Below are positions 56,866 through 64,000 of a stretch of 64,000 bases of DNA, one piece after another (positions within the stretch are counted from its first letter, which is position 1; every line of letters starts with the position of its first letter). This stretch comes from Aspidiotus rigidus. Lineage: Eukaryota; Arthropoda; Insecta; Hemiptera; Diaspididae. The stretch spans positions 1 through 64,000 of the forward strand of contig JAVHKY010000048.1 in NCBI GenBank assembly GCA_035079385.1, given 5' to 3'. The notes under the pieces were generated by a model, which was not told where the DNA came from, ran no database searches, and saw only the letters and a program-made list of their open reading frames with translations. Position numbers and translations under genes: made by a program.

Positions 56866-56897
56866 CTTGATGGCTATTGAGCCGACACGCGTTAAGC
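56866..56897 (+). ncRNA. PLE E tail RNA motif, right
   Basis: Plus-strand copy of the motif at 55050-55083, same stem and loop. Confidence 0.5.
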
Positions 56898-56964
56898 AGA
56901 AATAAAAGTTTGTTATTACGGTATGCAAAATCATTTTTTAGTTGCTTATTTGAATAATAATACT

Positions 56965-57500
56965 CGTACAACAGAGCTTCAGTCAACCATTTGCGACGCG
57001 ACTACAGAACTTAATAAGGAGACGGATATAAACTCCGAAGATACACCAACGACAGAAAAAAAATCCTTTGAAGATCGACTTGTAGTGGCTAGGCTTAGAG
57101 AAGCACAAAATATGCAAAAGCAGGCACATAATAATATTTTGATGCCGAATTTCTCGAGAATCTCATAATGAAGAAATTAGAACCGAGAATAATTCGAACA
57201 ACTCTAAGCGCCCACCTTCATCTTCCATTTCAAGTCAAATTTCTTCAAACACAGACTTGAAATCACCAACGAAAAAACCCAATGAGACGTTACCTATCTC
57301 GGCAGAATTAATGAAATCTCTTAACTTGTACAAGCTCGTTCTTGAAGCACAACCCAAGAATTTTCCCATTAACTTCAAGAATTTCATTCTCCTTCTAGAA
57401 AAAGCACGAACAGCTACTCCAGAACAAACAAATGCTTCTATCACCGGTATGGCACCAGTAAAAAAAGATCAACTAATTTCGATGTGTTCAACTGCGTGAA
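56965..57500 (+). pseudogene. LINE ORF1, second part
   Basis: TTELQSTICDATTELNKET and KKSFEDRLVVARLREAQ lie in the frame of the first part; a one-base slip near 57160 leads to LMKSLNLYKLVLEAQPKNFP and NFKNFILLLEKA, then TAG-free sequence to TGA at 57497-57499. The C-terminal part is helical and charged; no named domain. Confidence 0.7.
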
Positions 57501-57753
57501 CAAATACCGAAGATGCACTAACCAAAACATATATTAATAAAGCTTTAGGTACCGGTAGGTTAAAAAACATGTGTTAGTCATTATTAAACTCATTATTTTT
57601 AGGTTTGATGTCTAGCTCAACGAGATATTTAATTTTTCTATTCCTTAAACTTTCTACTAATCGAAAGATTTATTTCTCCTTTTTTTTTTCTCCTTTCTTT
57701 TTTTTTCCCCTTTTATCTCACTTCTGCATACATCATGATTGAGACTTCTTAAC

Positions 57754-58210
57754 ATGGCCTGTCAGAACAAGATTAATATCTTACAGTGGAACTGTAAAAG
57801 TGCGCGTGCTAACAGAGAATCTATATTATACCTCATCCATCAGGAAAACTTACATATCTTAGTATTGTGCGAAACTTGGCTCCTTCCTACAGATTATTTT
57901 TCAATCCCTAACTTTCAAATTTATCGAGCTGACCGATCAGATGGATATGGAGGAGTCATGACTCTTGTTTGAAATGACATCCACTCCCATGAGTATACTG
58001 TTCGACCTACACCTCTAAATAATGAACCTGGCTCCTCCTTCATCTCGGTTCAAGTGCAACTAGCTAGCAGATATCTCACAATAGCAGGCATTTACATTCC
58101 CCCTTCAGCTCCTATTACCCTACAACATCTGGAAAGTTTACACCTAGAACGCTATAAAATTGACATCATAACTGGTGATTTCAATACCCACTCTCCATTA
58201 TGAGAGGTTA
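57754..58210 (+). pseudogene. LINE ORF2 apurinic-type endonuclease
   Basis: ATG at 57754. ILQWNCKSARANRESILYLI (first Asn motif), LHILVLCETWL (catalytic Glu), DGYGGVMTLV, and further ITGDFNTHSPL (Asp-x-Asn). This is the order of the exonuclease-endonuclease-phosphatase nuclease that nicks target DNA. TGA at 57970-57972 and 58201-58203 stand where Arg and Trp codons are expected from family comparison. Confidence 0.85.
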
Positions 58211-59002
58211 TAAATACAATAAATCTGGAGAACTCCTCGAAGAAGCCTTATTCGATTCATACGCGTACTCTGTCATTAACATTGGTGAACCCACTAGAAT
58301 TGGGAAACATTCACCCTCAGCGATTGATCTAACTACATGTAAACATGAACTAGTATGGACTTGTACCTAGCAAAATATTCCAGATCTCTCAGGCAGTATC
58401 ACTTGTCAGCTCTCATACAATTACATCAAACAAACTCCAAATATACCAGCCTTTCTCACGCAAACAACTCGTATAACATTTTTCAGGACATCAATCTCAG
58501 AGAAATTGACTGGAATAAATTCACCTCGATTTCCACAGATATAATAACGAACATTGAAAACATTGAAATCCAACCTCTTGAGGCTTATCAGTCTTTCACT
58601 TCCTCCCTTGTTCTTGCATTGAGACAGTTCGCTCCTCCACGGAAAAAAGTCACTTCTAACTCTATCACAAAACGCCCTGCACCAATTTGGTGGTCCACAG
58701 AGTGCCAACAAGCAGTGAATAATCGTCGTAGAGCCCTTAGAATCTTCAAAAATAATCTATCCGAACAGAACTTCATTCAAGTACGTAAAATGAATGCATC
58801 AGCCAAAAGAACATTCAAACAAGCGCGTAGAGACTCTTGGCAATCTTTTGTTCAGTCTTTCAATAGATCTACCTCGATTTCGGAAATATGGAGCAAAGCT
58901 AAAGCCATCCGATACCGTCTAGATAATCCCAACACTTGCATCCCTTCTAAAGACAATCGGATAAGTTTCTATCATCACACGTTCTTCACCACTTACATCT
59001 AA
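58211..59002 (+). pseudogene. LINE ORF2 linker between endonuclease and RT
   Basis: The open frame 58355-59002 shows IDWNKFTS, FAPPRKKV, PAPIWWSTECQQAVNNRRRA and FKQARRDSWQSFVQSFN. PxWW...C and 'R..W..F' are typical of this linker in I/Jockey-type ORF2. It ends where the RT should begin. Confidence 0.8.
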
Positions 59003-59480
59003 GTTACTTCCTATATCGGAATTGTACGATTTAATTCGACACTCTACACAAGATGATTGGTCAATTAATTATCCAAAATCCTTTAATAATACAAATTCAC
59101 AATATTTTCTCATTCAACCTCAATGACCGTCGTCCCCCTGGTACAAACAGTTCACTGACTTCCACCGTTCCATCATTATCAATCTCAGTAGTCGTCTCCG
59201 GTTTGGTCATAATCGTCTCCCAGTCCATTCAAAAAGAATAAATATTACCGACTCCGACTTATGTCCTCTACATCCTAACAAACCTCTACAAGGAAACATT
59301 AACCATATTTTTTTTGAATGCAAGAAATTAGAAACCATTAGACAAATCTTATATTCACAAATTTTGACTCTTAACCTTCCTCCACCTGTCACAGCTACCA
59401 ATCTCCTATCTGTTGAAAATTTCGCAATATTCCCTCACCTTGCACAATTCATTTCTCACCTCCCTCCAGCATTAACCATT
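59003..59480 (+). pseudogene. LINE ORF2 C-terminal tail after RT deletion
   Basis: NLSSRLRFGHNRLPVHSKRI, DSDLCPLHPNKPLQGNINHI and FFECKKLE form the finger-containing tail also seen at 41743-42030, but diverged from it. It lies only about 150 bp after the linker, so about 2 kb of RT/RNase H is missing. It ends in TAA at 59480-59482. Confidence 0.75.
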
Positions 59481-59516
59481 TAAACTATTCACAATAACTG
59501 TATACTCTCTTTTTTT

Positions 59517-59838
59517 AAATACGGTGTAAGACGAGGCAAGGCCTAGTAGCCACCCTCTACTCCAACCTCTCTTTTTTTTTCCTCTCCCCCTTAATTCTTA
59601 AAAATTTTTTTCTTCCAAGTTTTGCTATTATTACCATTAAAAAAAAAAAAAAACTTCCCATTTTTTTACTTTCTTTATTTCTTTATATCTTTTTTTTTTT
59701 TTCCTATTACTATTATTATTTTTTATCATTTTTTTTTTTTTTTCAGTTGTTACTGTTATTTTTTGTACTTACATTCTGTTCTTATGTTTTGTTATATTAT
59801 TTTCTGGTTGGAATAAATACTAAAAAAAAAAAAAAAAA
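59517..59838 (+). other. LINE 3' UTR with poly-A tail
   Basis: Begins with 'gtgtaagacgaggcaaggcct', contains several T-runs and an AATAAA (59812-59817), and ends in an A tail 59822-59838. Confidence 0.75.
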
Positions 59839-60904
59839 GCCCATATATATCACAACTATCCTCGGAGTATATTGCGAAAATTTTAGTGTAATCGCTTCGG
59901 TGTAGGCCGACTACATGTGGTAGACATGTGGATACAGAAATCACGCTTTTCTTTTATAATATCGATAATACCAAAATGTACGTATGGGCATTATATTATT
60001 AAGATGCGTCAATGTGAGGCCAAAAGAGTAATTCGTTATCTACGTACTATTGGTCGAGGGCAGAAAGAAAAAGGATTCTATCAAGCAATTTGCTTCTTCA
60101 ATTCATGGCAAAACAATAAAGAGAAACGTGTGTCTGGTTTAGTTGAAAATACTTCCCTTCGTATAAAAATCGTTTGTAGATGAAGGTAATTGCCCTATTC
60201 AAAGATGAATGGAAGACGAACAACGCTCGTATCCACTGATTCATAATCGGAACTTTTTCTTTTCATCAAGACCTTGTTAACTAGTTTTCTTGTTTGGAAT
60301 TTCTAAGAAAAGTTCGAAACGTGTTTGCAATATTTTCAATACTAGCGGAATACTTGTGTAATCGAGCGAACGAAGAACTAGTAGCTGTCCGTACTCATAG
60401 TTGGGAAGAAGACAAAATAATGCCGCAGTCGGTACGGCGGAAACCAACTTTTCGTTTCAACGGCCTGTATACAGCAGAAATTAATGAGCCAGCAAAAATT
60501 AATTATTAGCTTTTATTGCTATTAATACTACTTGGTTGAAGACGGCCCAAGTTCCCATAAACTAAGATTCGGAGTTATACAAGGCTATACTGGGCTAAAG
60601 TACGACGAAGTTACATAAACAGAGAATATTTAACTAGAAAATGCATTGCTAAACGAATAGTAATATTCCAGGGCGGAAAAATTAAAAGAAAAGTTGAACA
60701 TAAAAACAAAATGAAATAATAATAATGATAATTTCAATTTCAAAGAAGTTTATCATGATGCATCAATACACAAATACAAGACAAACACTTCTTGAATACT
60801 CCCCTTATGCCCACAAGTGGGCGAGCAGAGGAGGATTACTATTATCTCACAAAAAGATTAAAGAAGAAAACCAAGCAATGGGAAGAAATAAAGATAGACA
60901 GATA

Positions 60905-60939
60905 AATGAATAAATAAATAAAATTAAATAAAATAATAA

Positions 60940-60974
<35 letters not shown>

Positions 60975-60980
60975 AAATAA
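60905..60980. repeat. (AAAT)n microsatellite
   Basis: ATAA/AAAT units, interrupted. Confidence 0.9.
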
Positions 60981-61118
60981 TATTATTCTTATTTAATCCC
61001 ATTTCCCAGATACACGCAGGAGGTTCACCTGGAATTCAGGGACCTCAACCCAGTACCGTAGAGAAACAGGAGTACAGGACAACTAAAAAGTATGAATAAA
61101 ACAAAAATATAGTTATTC

Positions 61119-61403
61119 ATCATACAAGACGGTAAAGTGAGCCATTATTTCACGAGCGCGAGGTTTACGGAACAAGCGATAGCGAGTGGAGTACACGCGC
61201 GAGTAAATTGGCTCGCTTCACCGTCGTGTATGATACAACGTTTTATTCTATAAATGATTCAACGCAATAATTTGCTTGTATTTCACGCTACGGTGTGCTA
61301 TGATACCGTGTTTCAGGCTGATAAAACCCATGAAAAAATAGGCTATTTTACCCACGAAAAACTGTGCGTAAAATTGTGTTTTAACATCATTTATAGAATA
61401 AAA
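61119..61403. repeat. Two adjacent foldbacks
   Basis: Arms 61119-61144 / 61209-61234 (26 bp, few mismatches, GACGGT...CACCGTC) and, right after, perfect arms 61241-61258 / 61386-61403 (18 bp). MITE-like; no target duplication identified. Confidence 0.7.
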
Positions 61404-62732
61404 AATCTTTTCATTTAGTCCCGTTTCCCAGGTACATACGGGAGGTTCATCTGGAAATATATATACAAATACTGGCCGCTGTGGCGCTGACACAGGCTCG
61501 TGCTTCACACTTGCTATAGGCCTATGTTCTCAAAAGTCACTTTGCAAAGTTTAGTAGGTTGAGTGAGGACTATATACAAAGTATATTATAGTCAATACGA
61601 CAGCTTAGGACAACCGTGCTTGTACTCTGTTCTTACCTGTAGCGCTGTTAGGAGCTTGCAACTGCGTTCGTTTTGTATAGGTATTCTCATGAAAACTTTC
61701 CCTACATCCCGATAACGTCGCGTCACAGCCCATTAAAACGAGCAGAGACCCTGTCAATTGGGCCAAACAGACGATTGACTTCCTTAAAAAGATACAGGGA
61801 GCGAAGATCATTAGACTAACGATTGATGATAAGAAATATCTTCGCTATCATAAGTTTATTAGCAAATGCAAAGGACTTTCCATATTGAGAATCAATAATT
61901 TCAATCAATTTCTATTTTTCAATTTATAACATAATGATCTCAGGTAGGGGCGCCACTAAAGGAGGGCTAGAGGAGCTGTAGCCGCCGGGGCCCAAAGAAT
62001 GAATCCTTTTTAAACACAGGCAGCTGAGATTCTGAGCTCCCTGAGTTTTTCTTAGGGGAGTCAAGAGTGCGTCTGGCCAAATCAACAAGGTTTCTACTAC
62101 CGTTACTTGCTGAGTGACATCAAAAGATAAAGGTCCTTCTAACTCCGTTCCTTTCATAATTCATAAAAAGAGCAAGCTGTATCAGATCAAGAATTTTACT
62201 GATATTATCGAACATTTTCACTTATGTAGTTTAAGAAATCTCATCCTGATTACCTGAAATGATTGTAACCGGTTTCAATCAGTAAGCGATTTGTCTCGCC
62301 TACTTAGATAATGGATTGTAACTTCGAAGCTAAAATTGATAAAATCTCATCCTAATTTAGTTCAGAGTTGAACCAAAACAGAATATTGAGAGAGGAACAG
62401 AGGATGAAATGGACTGAAATTATCCCACCCAAATACCGACCATAGGCCAAAGATGACAACAAAAGAACAACAGTTGACTTTACAATGTCTTGCGTCTGGT
62501 AGCATGCGCTGAAGGCTGGACAGAATGACACGACAAATATTGTGTCCTATTCTTCTTTTTCCAGATTCGCTGTATGCCTTTGTTCGCGTCAAGTGACGCG
62601 TAGAGCGAGGGCACAATTTTTAATGAGAATGTTTCTTCTATGGGAGCTATAATGTTCATTTATGTATTGAATAACATGTATCTGTTGCGGAAATGTCAAG
62701 TCGATAAATAAAACGGTTCTCAAGTTATAGAA

Positions 62733-62744
62733 GGACAGGCAGGC

Positions 62745-62791
<47 letters not shown>

Positions 62792-62810
62792 TAAACAATC
62801 AAACAAACAA
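62733..62810. repeat. (GACA)n microsatellite with AAAC tail
   Basis: About 12 GACA/GGCA units followed by 'aaacaaacaaac'. The Cys-Leu-Ser-Val open frame over it is an artefact. Confidence 0.95.
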
Positions 62811-63595
62811 ACATACAGTTTCTGTTTCATTATTTAGATACGAGTATGTACCTATGTCAGATAAACATACCTACCCGAGGTCGGCCGAGTTATCAGCCTG
62901 TCACTCGATATCTGAAAGCTATCGTTATCAACTAAGAAAAACCGTTAACTGTCAACGTGCATCAAAATAAGTAGTTTCATATATAATTAATTGGAAAATG
63001 ATCTTTGCAAAATTTTTCACTAAATATTAATACTCTTCGTTGTAAAACGTTCTTTGGTTTCAATCCATGCATGTAAAACTGCTAATAATCCATTATCTTG
63101 TACAGTCTCAAATAATTTATAATTGTCACTTTGTGAAAATACATACAGTTGTTTTTAGAAGCTGCATCGGCTTTTCGTTTGACTCGTTTGGCGTGAAGAT
63201 ACGACTCACATATTTATTATAATACAAATAATATGTTACGTACAAAGCCCGAAATTGAAAATTGTACTGGCATTTTTGTACAAATCGCGAAATGAACTGG
63301 CCGATTCGTATCACATGCAGCTTGTACAGATGTTTCGCGATGTGTACAGCACTTTTGTATAAAGTATAAACATTAAAACAACTTTGTACAAGTAAGTTAT
63401 GCGAAGTCCGAAACTAAATGATAAGAATTCTCATATCTGCGTAATTGGATCCCGACAAATGTTGTTCATACACCTATAGTGTTGTTTAAAACCTGTAACT
63501 TCGATAACTGTAGACATTACATCATCACATTCGTTTGTAAGTATTTGTAATTCCCAACCTTTTTAGTTTTCTTGGATCGTGTTGGAGTTTTGAAT

Positions 63596-64000
63596 ATGAA
63601 TTCGAGTAGTACGGATGACCCGTGGAAGGCGAGATTTGAAGATGCGTCGTTTGAAATGTCGGTCAGTGAAAATGAAGGTGCACTTGTCAGTATAGAGCAA
63701 TACTCAATACTTGTCCGCGAAGGGATGGAAGCGAAAAATGGTGCACAGAAGACACCAGAAGATTACAGACGCTGGAAGAGGTCTAATGTAATTAGAATTG
63801 GGACCGAGGCAAAATTAATTAAGCCTGTTAAAGACAGTGAAAATCTCACTGACAGCCCACGTACACGATGCTGATTTTTTCGATGTTAAAATGGCTATGG
63901 AGGTATAAACAAGATGACTCACTCAATTCGAGCTAAGTATGGAAATATTTCAAGACCCCTTATTCAGTTATTTTTGAACTATCGTGAAATGTGTACCATT
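63596..64000 (+). pseudogene. Start of a KRBA2/Ginger-like integrase gene, running off the window
   Basis: ATG at 63596 (MNSSSTDD). The open frame to 63874 includes MEAKNGAQKTPEDYRRWKR and IRIGTEAKLIKPV. In shifted frames after 63870, VHDADFFDV and then MTHSIRAKYGNISRPLIQLF with NYREMC follow. This order resembles the N-terminal and zinc-binding part of integrase-derived proteins annotated as KRAB-A domain-containing protein 2-like, a Ginger/gypsy-integrase lineage. At least two frame changes make it a probable pseudogene. The catalytic core lies beyond the window. Confidence 0.5.

Larger units (their letters stand above)
54952..56952. mobile_element. PLE E: inverted dimer in LINE ORF1
   Basis: An exact 12-bp duplication, aataataatact, lies at 54940-54951 and 56953-56964. 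55005-55640 and 56309-56950 are inverted copies of a PLE 3' part. The central 55641-56308 belongs to the longer, minus-strand copy. Each outer end carries the tail RNA motif. ORF1 reads on in the same frame across the empty site. Confidence 0.9.
54274..59838 (+). mobile_element. I-like LINE, ORF1 split by PLE E, RT deleted
   Basis: ORF1 (54274-57500 without the PLE), ORF2 endonuclease and linker (57754-59002), an ORF2 C-terminal piece (about 59000-59480), a T-rich 3' UTR and a 17-base A tail (59822-59838). The whole RT is missing from ORF2 by internal deletion near 59000. The 5' end and target duplication could not be fixed. Confidence 0.85.
59839..63595. other. Non-coding stretch with foldbacks and microsatellites
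   Basis: No gene recognised; open frames at 59917-60183 and 60294-60509 show no known domain. A 40-bp block with 'cccagatacacgcaggagg' at 60995-61040 recurs at 61419-61460. 61930-62030 with 'aggtaggggcgcc' looks like a DNA-transposon end but is unpaired. Confidence 0.4.

Noticed and set aside
61930..62030. DNA-transposon end starting caggtaggggcgcc
   Set aside because: No partner inverted repeat or target duplication found nearby.

Overview
The window is nuclear DNA of an animal, most likely an arthropod. It is AT-rich, has no prokaryotic operon structure, and is packed with eukaryotic transposable elements: Penelope-like elements (PLEs) with GIY-YIG endonucleases, Ty3/gypsy and copia LTR elements, Helitrons, hAT, MULE and I-like LINEs. 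The copia primer-binding site matches the anticodon half of initiator tRNA-Met, as in Drosophila copia. The sequence does not allow a species name. I see no convincing intact host gene and no functional non-coding RNA gene. Nearly all recognisable coding sequence is transposon-derived, and most of it is broken by stops, frameshifts or deletions.

Layout. 1-146: 3' end of a Helitron. 300-586: dispersed repeat ending in a hairpin. 4893-7598: decayed Ty3/gypsy element (gag, protease, RT, start of RNase H). 8091-10618: complete, apparently intact hAT element with 8-bp target duplication. 11232-13832: direct repeats. 14002-18681: nearly intact copia element on the minus strand with 205-bp LTRs and 5-bp target duplication. 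18703-19723: tandem repeats. 21645-23634: broken Helitron. 24673-24890: hAT-type MITE. 25767-33511: older Ty3/gypsy element carrying a PLE (27860-28956) and a MULE (29817-31181) as nested insertions. 34960-36500: PLE remnants and a tRNA-like segment. 37140-40370: long dispersed repeat into which an inverted PLE dimer (38519-39789) inserted, itself hit by a MITE (38718-39100). 41572-42663: LINE remnant. 43190-43600: PLE tail with a hammerhead ribozyme. 43600-54200: microsatellites, further repeat copies and a TCGA-rich block. 54274-59838: I-like LINE whose ORF1 is split by a second inverted PLE dimer (54952-56952). 59839-63570: foldbacks and microsatellites. 63596-64000: start of a broken integrase-like gene running off the edge.

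No gene set here works as a pathway. What can be read is a stratigraphy: older elements were hit by younger ones, and exact target duplications (5, 8, 9, 12 and 12 bp) give the insertion boundaries. Elements likely to have moved recently are the hAT (open frame, perfect duplication) and the copia element (LTRs differ at 2 of 205 positions). The most interesting signals are structured RNAs at PLE 3' ends. Three are clear hammerhead ribozymes. A second, non-canonical motif occurs in six places with a stem that changes sequence while keeping its pairing.
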